In this document: positions 1-11,488 of the stretch, in pieces | How the letters are laid out: each line of letters begins with the position of its first letter | Numbering within the stretch: position 1 is the first letter of the stretch | From: Liolophura sinensis | Lineage: Eukaryota > Mollusca > Polyplacophora > Chitonida > Chitonidae | Direction of reading: 5' to 3' | Assembly: GCF_032854445.1 (NCBI RefSeq) | Contig: NC_088296.1 | Location: 4,799,246-4,863,245, forward strand | DNA: 64,000 nucleotides | Position numbers and translations under genes: made by a program | The notes under the pieces: model-generated | What the model saw: the letters and a program-made list of their open reading frames with translations, nothing else | Databases searched by the model: none | What the model was told of the DNA's origin: nothing

Positions 1-2017
1 TGCCATTGAACTTGCTAAAACAGGTCGTTCAAGACGTATCCAATAACATACACAATTTTAATGTTCCACCTCACCTTGTACGTCTGTATCAAGACATATC
101 GTATTTTCGATTGTATCGCCCTGTAACTGCAATTGAAACTCAACACGATCGGCTCTTTCTGAAGATAAAGTATTTAGAGAGTGGCCTTGAGTTAATTAAC
201 CTACCACGCATCTTTAATGAACCTGATGCTCGTAGTGCTGTGCCTAATTATTTCAATATCCAAGAGCCACCTTGCATATCCTATGAGTATACAAAGCCTA
301 TCGATTCCAAAATTTTCAATTATTCCCAGGCCATCAAGGAGTTCGATTTGATGACGTATACTTCTGGCGGCTATAACTGTGATTGTGAATCCTCAGTTTT
401 TACCTACAACAAATGCAAACATGTCTTGACTGGTGACCTTAATATTATTAAGAATCATGGTCTAAGGAATCTCTTTATGAGGGGTCCTAAGTATAGAGAA
501 AAGAGTAATGTCAACATTCGATCAAACAAAAAAATATCATCTCGGCACTTGAGTATGTTAAAAAATGGTCAAAACGGGAGAAAGTGGATTCTTCGGTACT
601 TAACGATTGGCTTGAGATTGTCAAAAAGAAAGTTAGTTTAACTGTACACCGTCTAGACATTGATGCTCTACCTAAAGTTAAACAGGTTCTGAAGGATCCC
701 ACTGTGCAGGAAACACTCGCTGACCTTCATAGTAAATTTGTCATCACTGTAGCAGACAAGGCTCCTAATAATGTCATCTTTATTTGCAAGAATTATTACA
801 ATCAAATTCTTGTTCAAGAGCTATGTGCATCTTCAACAACATCGACGTATTCTGCTACTACATGTACTCTGGAGGAACTATTTAACAAACACAAAACTTT
901 TCTTAAAGAAAGCCGCATAAATATACCTACCCATCACACAGAAATACCACAACTTTACTGGATTCCTAAAATGCATAAATCCCCATACATGGCTCGATTT
1001 ATTGCAGTTTCAAGAAGCTGTACCGCCAAACTCTTGTCAACCCTACTCACGAGAGCGTTACAAGAAGTAAAGTCATTTTGGAATAAGTATTGTGCCATAA
1101 CAAAATATTCAGGTGTCAACTGCATGTGGATTCTTAACAACCCCAAACGTCTTGCAGGAGAACTCGATGCTCATATGCATATACCGTACAAAGACGTATC
1201 CACATGAGATTTCTCTACTCTCTATACTACGATTCCTCACAAAGATCTTATTGAAAGAATATCGTCGTTAATTGTCTCGGTATTTACTAAAACAGGTCAC
1301 CGTTACATTAACGTCAGAAGCAATAAGGCTTTCTTTAGTTCTACTCCATATAAAGGTTACCACTCATGGGATGTTACATTATTTATTGAATTCCTTGAAT
1401 TTCTCATTAATAACATCTATGTGAAATTCGGAGATACTATTTACCAACAGTGCATAGGTATTCCAATGGGTACCAATTGTGCGCCTCTTTTGGCAGACCT
1501 ATACCTGTTTTCATATGAATACGACTATATGCAGAAATTACTTTAAAGTAATATCTTTAAAGCTCGATCCTTTTCATTTACCAAACGGTATACTGATGAT
1601 CTACTGGCGTTAAATAATCCCCATATTGCTGAAGCGGTGAAGGAAATCTATCCGCCTTCATTGGATTTAAAGGAGACAACAGATAGTCCTGATGGTACAT
1701 CTTATTTGGATCTATATCTGTACAAAGACGAACAAGGTCTTTCACGCCGCCTTTACGACAAAAGGGATAATTTCAATTTTGATATTGTAAATTATCCTTA
1801 TTTAGATAGCAATATACCAAAGGGTCCTGCATATGGCGTATACATATCTCGCCTTGTAGCATTTGTCAGATCTTGCATCAATTGGCATGACTTTAATCTG
1901 CGTCACAAGTTGCTAGTTCAAAAACTAGTTTGTCAAGGATACTCCATCAAACGCCTTCATTCTAAGTTTCTCAAATTTTACAATGAGTATAACACTCTCG
2001 TTGGCAGGTATGGATAG
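1..2017 (+). mobile_element. Penelope-like retroelement, decayed reverse transcriptase (5' end outside window)
   Basis: A reverse transcriptase that would copy element RNA into DNA. The N-terminal part is in frame from 6 to about 515, then the frame changes between about 515 and 560 and stays in one frame to the stop at 2015-2017. RT landmarks seen: GIPMGTNCAPLLADL at 1457-1501, and catalytic YTDD at 1589-1600 in the context RYTDDLLALNN. Downstream LYDKRDNFNFDIVNYP and a C-terminal GRYG just before the stop match a widespread invertebrate family. No GIY-YIG endonuclease follows the RT, which would fit the permuted (Naiad-type) Penelope elements whose endonuclease is N-terminal; that part would lie left of the window. 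Lesions: one frameshift, TGA at 1205-1207 and TAA at 1544-1546. It is a dead copy. The broad family call is firm; the Naiad placement is inference. Confidence 0.8.
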
Positions 2018-2360
2018 AGCGTTCAGAATCTCTGGAGACCTACATTGTGATCAACCACATAGACGGCGCTGTTATCCCTATGTACATATCTATCGCGTAC
2101 ATGGTATTTAACAACAGAGATGGTGCTGGTTGCCCAGTGTAACCGTCTATCTTGTATGTCATGTGTAACATCATAGATGGCGCCTCTTGTAGCATGAGAT
2201 TTTTACATATTAACGGGAAAGACGTAATCGTCTGTTACTTTTAAAACACAATCTGTTCGGTTAGGATCTGTAACACTCGTCATTTTCAAACTGTATCTAA
2301 TACCGCTTAACCTGGGGCTAGGGGCCGTAAAGGTAGCCATGCTATTTACATCAGCATGAT
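2018..2360. other. No gene seen; possible 3' end of the retroelement
   Basis: Unique-looking sequence after the RT stop. It has three short similar phrases (about 2055-2190) built round 'catagaYggcgc' and 'atgt(g)taac', possibly a degenerate local duplication. No ORF or RNA gene can be supported. Confidence 0.4.
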
Positions 2361-2364
2361 GCCT

Positions 2365-2660
2365 TTATGAACAGTTGCAATTAAAGCGCGACTGAGATAC
2401 TTGTTATTTGACATGGAACTCATTCACGGACTACGAATTTGAACTTTGATATAGAATTTATGCCAGGAATATTCATTGTCTGCCCGGCATCATTGAAAAC
2501 TGATGACCGCTTCTCTCTTGTGTGTTACCGGCTTTATTTCTTATTTGTATAATTTCTTACATACCTTTGTCTTTGGGAGTTAGTGTTAAACATTGTTTTG
2601 GAAATGGATCTTGCCATTATCGACTTGGAACGCCCTTCACGGCCTACGTCGGACTTGACG
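2365..2660 (+). repeat. Dispersed repeat DR1, copy 1
   Basis: Member of a repeat family of about 400 bp recognised here by comparing seven places in the window. Shared landmarks in order: an 'aatcaaagcgcaac' block, 'ggcatggaacac', 'cattgaaaactg', 'gactgcttctctt', 'attatcgacttggaacg'. It lies directly left of SINE2. It has no coding potential, and the name DR1 is mine. Confidence 0.6.
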
Positions 2661-2664
2661 CTTA

Positions 2665-3015
2665 TATTTAACATCATGCTTTTTTTCAGTTATATGATGA
2701 CAATTTTTCAGTTATATGATGACGAAGGGGTCCATAGAGAGTATGTTATGCGCCTCCTTGTTGCAGGAGCGCTCTTTCATCTAGTGCTGCTTCACTGAGA
2801 CAACTTACCGAAGGCAAGTAAGTTGCCACGCCCGAGCCATTATACTGATACGAGTCATCCAGTGGTTGCACTATCCCCTTTATGCTGACCGCCAAGCGAG
2901 GACGTTACAACTTCCTGTTCTTTAAGGCCTTAGGTGTGGCCCGACCCAGGGTTAACCCTAGATCTACTGCCCCCGAAGCTCTACCAACTGTGTTATCGGG
3001 GCCGGAAGGGTCACG
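2665..3015 (-). mobile_element. tRNA-derived SINE (type 2), minus strand
   Basis: Read on the minus strand, it starts with a tRNA-like head near 3010: 'ggccccgataacacagttgg' carries an A-box and 'gggttaaccctgg' a degenerate B-box. The tail near 2670 ends 'gatgttaaa'. The same unit occurs at 37678-38030 (-) and 36115-36450 (+). The tail segment 'ttcagttatatgatga' is locally duplicated at 2685-2722. Confidence 0.65.
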
Positions 3016-3059
3016 TGTACACGCACGTTTCACGATAGCGTCCATCAGGACGGTGTTCT

Positions 3060-3720
3060 CTAGTACCCGCGCATTTCCCCTCTGTGTCCACTTGTCCGCG
3101 GACATTTCCGCGCTGTGTCCACTTGTCCGCGGAGATTTCCCCGCTGTGTCCACTTGTCCGCGGACATTTCCCCGCTGTGTCCACTTGTCCGCGGACATTT
3201 CCCCGCTGTGTCCACTTGTCCGCGGACATTTCCGCGCTGTGTCCACTTGTCCGCGGACATTTCCGCGCTGTGTCCACTTGTCCGCGGACATGTCCCCGCT
3301 GTGTCCACTTGTCCGCGGACATTTCGCCGCTGTGTCCACTTGTCCGCAGACTTTTCCCCCTGTATCCACTCGTACCCGCGCATTTCCCTACTGTGTCCAC
3401 TTGACCCAGGGTTAACCCTAGATCTACTGCCCCCGAAGCTCTACCAACTGTGTTATCGGGGCCGGAAGGGTCACGTGTACACGCACGTTTCACGATAGTG
3501 TCCTCTTGTACACTCACACATCAGGAAGATGTGTTCTTGTACCTGGATACATCAGGACGGTGTTCTCTAGTACCCGCTCATTTCCCCACTGTGTCCACTT
3601 GTCCGCGGACATTTCCCCGCTGTGTCCACTTGTCCGCGGACATTTCCCCGCTGTGTCCACTTGTCCGCGGACATTTCTCCGCTGTGTCCACTTTCACGCG
3701 CACATTTCCCCACTGTGGCA
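3060..3720. repeat. 31-bp minisatellite containing the palindrome GTCCGCGGAC
   Basis: Tandem units of 31 bp, each holding the perfect 10-bp palindrome GTCCGCGGAC (SacII core) plus 'tttccccgctgtgtccactt'. There are two blocks, about 3080-3400 and 3575-3715. They are separated by a second copy (3401-3502) of the 2941-3042 segment, the SINE2 tRNA-like head plus flank. Long frames open on both strands here are by-products of the repeat and carry no gene. Confidence 0.85.
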
Positions 3721-3734
3721 TCATGTAAGCACAC

Positions 3735-4066
3735 GCATCGCTTTGTTCGCTTACATCTAACAATGACGTACTCTTGTACAATGTAATTAAAGACGTACAG
3801 CACAGAGAGTAAAACCAGAGCAGCGACGACAGTGTGATAGACTTACAGCACAAAGAGTAAAACCAGAGCAGTGCGACGACAGTGTGATAGCTGGCAAATG
3901 GTCACACGTAAACGATGAAATACAGCCTCTTGTAAATTCACCTCAATCAGGGTTTTATTCTGTTCATGTAAATCCATAAATGGTAGCAATCTCGCACATC
4001 TCACGACCATATTCTCTTGTACCCGAGCATCTCCACGTACATGTAAAGTCTCAGACTCGCATGGCC
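3735..4066 (+). repeat. Dispersed repeat DR2, copy 1 (right end cut by transposon)
   Basis: Shares with 38505-38850 the blocks 'gatgacgtactcttgtac', 'gcgacgacagtgtgatag', 'tggcaaatggtcacacg', 'cagcctcttgtaaatt' and 'cagggttttattctgttc'. A 45-bp internal segment ('agtaaaaccagagcag..gtgtgatag') is duplicated in both copies, so that duplication is ancestral. The copy stops at 4067, where the 13-bp terminal repeat of the next element begins. Confidence 0.65.
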
Positions 4067-4067
4067 T

Positions 4068-4503
4068 CAGACCCCCATTAATTTCCCATAAGCGACAATG
4101 TTAACGCCTAGCGCTGTAGCTCAGTCCCAAACATTCCGTGGCCAATAAGCTCTGGTGCATACCTGGCACAGCCTGTGAGAAACAAGCCATACAAATCTTG
4201 ACATAGGTTGACCGTCAAAATCTAGACCTTTCCATGCCGGCAGCTGGGAGGCGTGCCTAGCAACGCAAAGGAGACGTCACTAGCAGCCTCATCACTACCT
4301 CACACCTTGTGTTCCCTCGCCCAGAATTTCAAACTTTCATCAATATTTGCTCATACCTCCTCAAAGTTTACACAGTTTCCAACATTTTAATACCAAGCAT
4401 GCACCTGTACATCAATCATGGCCGCCTGGGAGCAAAAAAGAGACTTTATACCCTAAAATACACAGAACTACAACCGAAAAACGGAAGTTGTAATGGGGGT
4501 CTG
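4068..4503. mobile_element. 436-bp MITE-like unit at the left end of the Mutator-like element
   Basis: Bounded by the same perfect 13-bp inverted repeats (4068-4080 and 4491-4503). Its right half (about 4126-4200 and 4318-4503) is repeated in the same orientation at 7573-7833, with about 120 bp absent from the right copy. It is either a non-autonomous copy inserted beside the autonomous element or an internal duplication of its end. Confidence 0.55.
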
Positions 4504-5410
4504 TACCCTATCACACCAGCCAACTGTTATCAAAATCAATAATTTTTGCACCACATAATTCCTGACACTTCTGAACCTCACAGGCAAAATTAGGGCTTGG
4601 ACATGTGTCTTTTTTTTCAGGGTAAAAAAAACACTAAAGGGTAAACTTTGAAGCTTTGCAGTGCCTATACCGTTCAAGATATGTCCATCAGGTCAACTGC
4701 TTTGGAAAGACAAGATGTTTATCTGCAAGAAAAGTTAGTAAATCACATTGACAGAGCACTTTAGACTTTTCAAAAGCAACCATTTAGAAAAATATGCATT
4801 TTTAAGAAGATTTTTCTACTTAGAGCAGCTTTAAAAACCAAAGTTACAAGCCCAAAATGTCAAAGCATACATCAAAATATAGGCAATTTATCTGACAATT
4901 AAATGTCAAAATATGAGAAAATTTGTAAAAAAAAATGTGACTGACGGTGTGGTAGGGGGTATCAATGTGGATTGTCACAATTTCGGAACAATCATTTGTG
5001 ACCAACATCAAAGCAAGAATAATGCCTCAAGGTGATGAAGACCAGCTCACAGGCACTTTTTCAGTGGATAGGACTTAAGAACAGACTAGTATCCCTGTTC
5101 CCCACTGATTTACATGATGAAACCCTTTAGAAGACCACCCAGCCAGGCACCCCTCCCCTTCCTCCTGCTCCCCCATGACTGCTGATTGGATGACCAGCTC
5201 ACCATGCAAAAGCATCCCTGCACCATTGCTGTTGTCTCACAGCAGGTTATTACTCTGCACAGTCACATCAAAGGGTGTCACATTTGCATCTACAAGAGAT
5301 AAATAGAGAGGAAAAACATGAATTTAACATTTCCAATCAGGCAGCCACCAAGTACACCTACTTTGGCCAGTCTGACAGTTAACAAGGCAAACAATCTACC
5401 CCAAAACACC
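4504..5410. other. Non-coding interior of the transposon
   Basis: Between the MITE-like unit and the transposase. Rich in A/T runs; nothing that could be translated or folded convincingly was found. The transposon promoter is probably here but no core element was recognised. Confidence 0.4.
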
Positions 5411-7341
5411 ATGGAGGGAGGCAGAAAGAGGAAACAGTCAACCTGGAAAGACCTAGGAGTGCTCAAATAACCTGTCAGCAGTTACAGACATGCTGAATCC
5501 TGTGCCTGGGTGTTCCTGGATGGACACAGATTTCCAGCCCAATCAGGAGTCTGTAAGAACACACCAACACACAAAGAGAATACGGTGGCCAAGACGCTGC
5601 AAGGTAGATTCCACGGCTGGATCAGACTGAGATGACACAGGAGCGGGAATGGACTGCTGAAGGAATGCGACTCATAGATATACAGAAAATGATGTGTATA
5701 TGGAACACAGTTATGCTTGAGCACAGTGAGACCGAAAACCACTGTCCACTGCCCAGGTTAGAGATAGTTGCAGAGAAAAAGTGGGGTCTAGCCTGGGCGT
5801 TCAGTTTTAAGTGCTGTGACTGTGACTATGTATCTGGCTGCCACAAATTCTACAAAGAGGTAGAATGCAACAGACCTGGCCAAATAGCTGCAGCGGTGAA
5901 CCGAGCTCTTCAAGTACGCCTCCAGGACACACCAATGGGAAACACCCGAGCCAGAGTCCTATTTGCAGCGATTTGCCTGCCACCCATACGAGCATGCATC
6001 GCACTGCAAACCATGTCGCATCTGCAATCGCAAAGCTGAACAGAGATGATATGGCAAATAAGCTGGAAGAGGTAAAGGCATACAAAAGGCAAAGAGGAGA
6101 CGATGACGGCAAAATAAATCTGGCCACTGATGCTCGTTACAACAGCATTACCATAACAAGCCCCAAGAAACCAGGCCAGAATGCTTCACAGGCCATTTCC
6201 CTGGCTGTGGAGACATCAACAGACAAGCAATACATTGTCTCTACTGCACTGAAGAATAGATTGTATTGGGATGGGTCCTGGCTGAGAGGGAAAGGCTTCC
6301 AAGTAAAGTGCCCTGGAGGACACGAGGAGTGCACGGCGAACACAAACCCACATGTTCCCTGGTCCGAGTGTTAATATGGGGAACGAGATTGGCGAGGGAT
6401 TGGCGAGACAAGGTGTTTTAGCCAAGCACGTAGCCACGGACAGTGACTCCAGGTCAGCCAATGGAGTGGAAGACGGCATCTGACTGGTCCAACCACTGTG
6501 GGAGGTCGAACGGTTAGCAGACCCCACTCACCTAGGCAGATCCCAGTTCAAGAAATGTAACCAGGCTAAGTTCAGCGATGCCATGTTCGAGGGACAGGGC
6601 CGAACGAGGGAAGCCAGGAAGAAAGCACAGAAGGTGTTGAGCCAAGTGTAGTTTGATATTTTCTCAACTTATGTCTGAGCACGGTGGTGACATGAGGAAA
6701 ATAAAAACTTACCTACCCAGGGTTGTGGATGCGACGGCCAGGTGTTACGGTGGGGACTGTTCCAAGTGCCGCAGGAAGAGTGTGGTTTGCTCTGGAGGAG
6801 AAACCAGCAGCTGGTGGGAGAGGTCCCTGTTTTTATCCACCAGTAAACTCTGCCCTTTCAACATGGACGACAACGACAGGAAACTATTGACCGAAGTACT
6901 GCACATGAAGTTGAGCGAGACAGCCGTCGCCAGCCTCCGGATGAACACCAGCATTCAAAAGTGTCACACAGGTCACTCAATGTCCCCTTGCCCAAGAATG
7001 TAAACTACAGCAGAAATATGGAGGGAACGGCGGCGTCCACAATCCACAGACTTAACAATGGCCAGGACAAGTCCACTGCTGCCAAACTCCAAGCTGTCGG
7101 CGCCAGTACCGGTATTTCACCTAGGAGCGAGAAAACAGTACAACAGATTGAAAGGGTAAGCCAGTAACAAAAGGTTTATAAGAAGCAACAGACAGTTAAG
7201 GGGAGACCACTCCGCAATACAGCCAGAAAACTCCGAGAGCACATTGAGTACAGGCTTTCAAATCCAGAAGAGAAAACTGAATATGCCAAGGGACAACTGG
7301 ACAACACCCCAGCAGATCACACATACGCTAGATATTTGTAA
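5411..7341 (+). pseudogene. Mutator-like transposase, broken by frameshifts and stops
   Basis: Coding fragments follow one another in shifting frames. They are a start MEGGRKRKQSTWKDLGVLK at 5411 ending in TAA; 5632-5990 with 'KKWGLAWAFSFKCCDCDY' (zinc-binding-like cysteines); about 5990-6374 with 'INLATDARYNS' and 'KKPGQNASQAIS'; 6375-6650 with several stops; 6653-6960 with the cysteine cluster CYGGDCSKCRRKSVVCSGGE then TSSWW; 6961-7341 with 'LPKNVNYSRNMEG'. The order and motifs match a DDE-type transposase family common in invertebrates that I place near the Mutator-like group (PF20700-like); the exact family is from memory. A run of AATAAA signals follows at about 7394. At least four frameshifts or stops make it inactive. 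Confidence 0.65.
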
Positions 7342-7572
7342 CCGCCAGTTTTGTATATAATTTGTCAGTGCTGTTGTCGCTTATGAAAGAAATGAATAAA
7401 TAAATAAATACAGAAATTGAGCAAAACCTGACACATTTGTTTGTTTATTATTTTTAATGAGGGGTAACCAACCTGCTCAGTCTTAAATGCAGCATGCACA
7501 ATGCATACTCCCCATGGCCGAGGCAGCGCCCTAGGTTGCAGCAGCGCTGCCTGTTATTGTTAATACCATGCA

Positions 7573-7833
7573 TTCCCAAACATTCCGTGGCCAATAAGCT
7601 CTGGTGCATAACTGGCCCAGCCTGTGAGAAACAAGCCATAAAAAAGTCACGCCCAGAATTTCAAACTTTCATCAATAAAGCTCATACCTCCTCAAAGTTT
7701 ACGCCGTTTCCAGCATTTCAATACCAAGCATGCACCTGTGCACCAAACATGGCCTCCTGGGAGCTAAAAAAGACTTTATACCCTAAAATACACAGAACTA
7801 CAACCGAAAAACGGAAGTTGTAATGGGGGTCTG
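7573..7833 (+). repeat. Right-end copy of the transposon's 260-bp direct repeat
   Basis: Near-identical to 4126-4503 minus an internal segment. Shared blocks include 'cccaaacattccgtggccaa', 'accaagcatgcacctgt' and 'aaccgaaaaacggaagttgt'. It ends in the 13-bp terminal inverted repeat. Confidence 0.7.
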
Positions 7834-8054
7834 TGTCCACATGTGATAACTCACTGTGAATATGAGATATACAGTGATATAATCCGTATGTCTTTTTACT
7901 GAACACAAATGTGTAACTCTACCCCACTACTTTGCATTTCGCGCCATATGTGTGGTCATGCGCACTACAACGTCCTCCTGATGGATGTCCGTTCTCCTGG
8001 TGGATGTACTTCCGTTCCCCTCGTGGATGTAAGCTGACGAGTACTGTTGAGCTG

Positions 8055-8285
8055 TGCTGAAAATAACCGACTGACTGGTGGCTTGTTTGGTAGCTTGGTT
8101 GAAATTCCAGACGTGTGAATTCTATGAACAGTTATAATCAAAGCGCAACTAAGATACATATTTTGTTACCGAAAACTGATATTCTGGCATGGAACACGAT
8201 TTGAATACTGATTTCACTAAGTCTAGAACATACCTCGCGTTTTTTCAACAGTATTGAAAACTGTTAACTGCTTCAGAATGACGCA
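8055..8285 (+). repeat. Dispersed repeat DR1, copy 2
   Basis: Aligns with 38925-39140 almost base for base at 'taaccgactgactgg', 'gaattctatgaac', 'gttataatcaaagcgcaac' and 'ttaccgaaaactgatattc'. It resumes the composite repeat on the right side of the inserted transposon and ends where the 45-bp minisatellite starts. Confidence 0.7.
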
Positions 8286-8505
8286 TATTGTTTGTGCTAT
8301 CACCTTCATGGAAACCAGACAGAATGACGCGTATTGTTTGTGGTATCCCCTCACGGAAACCTGCCACAATGACGCATATTGCTCCTGGTATCCCCTCATG
8401 GAAACCTGTCAGAATGACGGATATTACTCCAGATATCCCCTCACGGAAACCTGTCAGAATGACGGATATTGTGCCTGGTATCTCCTCACGGAAAACATTC
8501 TGGAA
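8273..8505. repeat. 45-bp minisatellite, five units
   Basis: Units of 45 bp around 'cagaatgacg', 'tattg' and 'cggaaacctg'. More degenerate relics continue to about 8590. The period is 15 codons, so an 84-codon frame stays open by chance. It interrupts DR1. Confidence 0.8.
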
Positions 8506-8589
8506 TGAGGAATATTGTCCGTAGTTTATTCACAAGGGAAACATCTTTGATTGTGCCTTATTGTTCGTGGAATACTATGAGGAGAAACC

Positions 8590-9170
8590 TAATCGGATAT
8601 GATAAAATGTTCTCCTGTTTTTGCAGGCCTACCCTTAAAACATTTTCATGTTATCCACTTATTCCTTTTTTCGTGGAAATACATTGTTTAGGCTGATTTT
8701 AAGGAAATTCATGAAATTTGGTGGAGATGATCATTTAGACATGCATATATTCTGGAATAATTTGCATGTCATTCGCTTAAACTGTATATCTATAAAGGTT
8801 TTTCGTCAATGCTCTATCTCTGAAGATGTTAAAAAGTAAACTGAATGCAATTTCAGAAATGACCATTGTTGTTCTTACGTTTACCTTTTAGTTGTCCTAT
8901 TTAAATCGGCGTAAAGTATATGAGGCTGAAGAGTGCTGCCATTAGACTGTTAATTGTGATTGTGTTTGGCAGGATTTAAGAATCATCAAAATTCCCGGGA
9001 GGGCAAGGCGGAAAAGAGAACAAGTCAGCTGAACAAAATATTAGTCGATAGTAAATATATATTTATACAGATATAGCTATGTGTTGTGGGAGTTCTAGAT
9101 CAATGACGTGTAATAAATTGCAATAAACTTCACTGCACATCTTAAACCCCGGTGCTAAGAGGCGTCTAAG
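8590..9170. other. No gene seen
   Basis: AT-rich sequence without supported ORF, splice-flanked exon or recognisable repeat. Confidence 0.4.
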
Positions 9171-9330
9171 TTGCTACATTTTCAGAATGAAGTTAGAATA
9201 AAACCCTGGCTGACTTAAATTGACAAGAAGTCTGACTTCTGTTACATTTGACCATTTGGCAATTAGCACACTGTCGTCGCTGCTCTGGATTTTATTCCAA
9301 TAAATACACCCTCCGTGTTAAATACGCTGT
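9170..9330 (-). repeat. Dispersed repeat DR2, minus-strand copy
   Basis: Contains on the plus strand 'aaccctggctgacttaaatt', 'tttgaccatttggcaatt' and 'cactgtcgtcgctgctctgg'. These are the reverse complement of the DR2 blocks seen at 3.9 and 38.6 kb. Confidence 0.6.
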
Positions 9331-9490
9331 CCCAGTGACTGTCCTTGCTGGTAGCAACATATCAAGGAACATCCGGGTGTATATGTGTTGAATATAGTAC
9401 ACTTAGTTTATTGAAAAGAACAATTCTGTAGACATTATTTTTTATCGTACCTGGAGATCAGTGAGTTACTCTAGACAATCCAGTTAACCT

Positions 9491-9812
9491 GGTGGCCTCG
9501 ATGGCTCAGATGGTTACAGCACTGGTTCTCTGCGATCGACTGTCTGGTCCTTGACCATTGAGGTCGCATGTTCAAATCCTGCTCTCTCTGATTCAGCTGC
9601 GTCTTTAAGTCTGGAAGTTTGTCAGATACCTGCCAAAGATGGGTGGGTTTACTCCGGGAACTCCGATTTCCTCCACCCTTAAACCTTTCTGATCACAGAC
9701 TGACTGGAAGTAACAGGTTCCCATGATTATAATTTTGAGTGATTGCCAAGAGCCCACAATCCTTCCGCCCACAAAAATGTTAATAAATAATTAATAATTA
9801 ATTAAATAAACA
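9491..9812 (+). mobile_element. tRNA-derived SINE, third type
   Basis: Head with A-box 'tggctcagatggttacagc' and B-box 'atgttcaaatcctgc', a body with 'gtcagatacctgccaaagat' and 'actccgatttcctccaccc', and an AT-rich tail with 'aataaataatt' near 9780. The body differs from the abundant SINE of this window but shares its general plan. Confidence 0.7.
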
Positions 9813-9814
9813 AA

Positions 9815-10595
9815 TGATGAATCAAGAATAATTCTCTTATATGACTTTGCGAAGAAAACCCACAGGAGACGCACAGCCCTTCTGTGCCTGATAAATGTTT
9901 AGAGTTGGATTGACCTACATGGTGCTGCCGACAGAGTGGCACTTTTCTGTAATAAGCCAGAGAGCACTCCTCCAGTTTACGTGTATAAAATGTCACGTGC
10001 ATACCTGTTATTTTCTATTGCCAACGGGGAAGTCGCGCTTGGGAAAGACACAGTCGGCAAGTGGATATTGTCTATAGAGGCACCAAATACTCCTGGAAGG
10101 GACGTCAGGCTGCGTAAAAACTGCGCAGGCGCCATATGTTCGAGAGATTTGCTCAGCTTTGCCAGATTAGTTTCTTCTACAATAATCTCAGTTATTTCAA
10201 TGGGTCGTTTAAAGACAATAACCAGCATTCCAAAGATGGAACTGACTATCATCAGAGAACCTGCAATAGAAAACAAGAGGAACGGACTAAACGACCATGA
10301 CAGACATATGTGTTATCATTCGAAGTAATCAGCTTGCGGAAACAATTTTCTGGCGGAAGTGTGAATCAGACGTGCTTACATTTGTATCTATTGGTGATTC
10401 TTAAAAGTTGACACAGAGCGAGGCAGCGTAGTTTATGAAATACACATATGTAACCAGAAAATAAGGAGAGTATCTTGTATGTAATCTACATGTCGCATTT
10501 ACTGGAATGCTGAGGCACTCTTTTCTAATATTACATGTATAACTGCACAGACCTTCATATTTAGGACGTTATTACTACGTTCACCTCGTCATCTC
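9815..10595. other. No gene seen
   Basis: Overlapping short frames on both strands (9936-10328 plus, 9977-10276 minus) have no recognisable domain and no convincing splice context. Treated as non-coding. Confidence 0.4.
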
Positions 10596-10598
10596 TAA

Positions 10599-10720
10599 TT
10601 TATTTGATTGGTGTTTTACATCGTACTGGTCGACGGCGGCCAGCATTATGGAGCATGAGAGGAAACCAGACAGTGTCCGGGGGAAAACTAGCGACCATGC
10701 CCAGGTTGCTGCAAGATGTC
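10599..10720 (-). mobile_element. Main SINE, minus-strand partial copy
   Basis: Plus strand reads 'tttgattggtgttttacatc', 'cgacggcggccagcattatgg', then the reverse of the core; the tRNA head is missing. Confidence 0.8.
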
Positions 10721-10724
10721 ATCT

Positions 10725-11488
10725 ATGATGACGCGAACATATCTGTATATATTAATGGAGCATTACAGAAGTATAATGAGTGGCAAGCAAACAAAAATAT
10801 ACATTTCAGAATCGAACAGTTAGGTATCATCTTTCCGTCCATTTGTGCATGCATGCAAATTAAAGAGGCTATTCCAGAGTTTTTTGTGAAAAATCCATAT
10901 TCGCTCATCAAATCCACATTATCAAGTTAGCAAGAATATTTTCCAAGTATTGCCTACGAGCAAAATAACAGACTTGCACCTGTACCATTTATAGTGTTAA
11001 AATAACTAGTTTGAAATAAGTTTGAAAATGTTTTAATGCGACGACCTTCATAAATTTTAGGAACTTACATTTTGAACGGTACCACGTGCACAGGTGAAGT
11101 TTAAATTTTATAGAAAGGAAATATTTTTCCTTTCTAGGACAGCAGCAAAACTCCAACTTGATTGGTGTTAATCAGCATTTGGCCACAAGTCTCTGGTATA
11201 GCCTCAATAATATTATCACATTTATACATAATCATGAAGTGAATATATAATTAATATCCTCACAAATAAACCAGTGCCTAAGGAAACTTTAGCGTGTCAT
11301 TCAATACGCAGCGTATACCCAGTGCGCGAAAATAAGATCGAGTTAAAAAACATAGCACAACGTACACAAAAGTCCAGACGTGTGAATTTTGTAATGAATG
11401 GAAAGTACAGCCACTTGAGGAAAGGTCTGTCACCTAGTTCATCACAGTGGTCGTCTCTCTTCATATACATAAATGTACTTAGGTCGCT
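10725..11488. other. Intergenic; one perfect 11-bp stem-loop at 11111-11136
   Basis: No coding signal. TAGAAAGGAAA (11111-11121) and TTTCCTTTCTA (11126-11136) form a perfect inverted repeat with a 4-nt TATT loop. Its role is unknown. Confidence 0.5.

Larger units (their letters stand above)
4068..7833 (+). mobile_element. Mutator-like DNA transposon with perfect 13-bp terminal inverted repeats
   Basis: CAGACCCCCATTA at 4068-4080 is the exact reverse complement of TAATGGGGGTCTG at 7821-7833. The interior holds a broken transposase (5411-7341). The flanks belong to one DR2-DR1 composite: the 38.8-kb copy has an uninterrupted 'cagactaacatgtgataact', while here the left flank ends 'actcgcatggcct' and the right flank starts 'tgtccacatgtgataact'. 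CGCATGGC versus CACATGTG could be a decayed 8-9 bp target duplication. A third copy of the terminus lies inside, at 4491-4503. Confidence 0.65.

Noticed and set aside
1205-1207. In-frame TGA in the Penelope-like RT as a selenocysteine codon
   Set aside because: Selenocysteine has been reported for relatives, but this TGA sits just before DFSTLYTT where I do not expect a cysteine, and a TAA and a frameshift also break the frame. Decay is the simpler reading.
2882-3853. Frames on both strands rich in HLSADISPLCPLVRG or DKWTQRG repeats
   Set aside because: Translation of the 31-bp minisatellite; every frame and strand is open. The same applies at 37900-38625.
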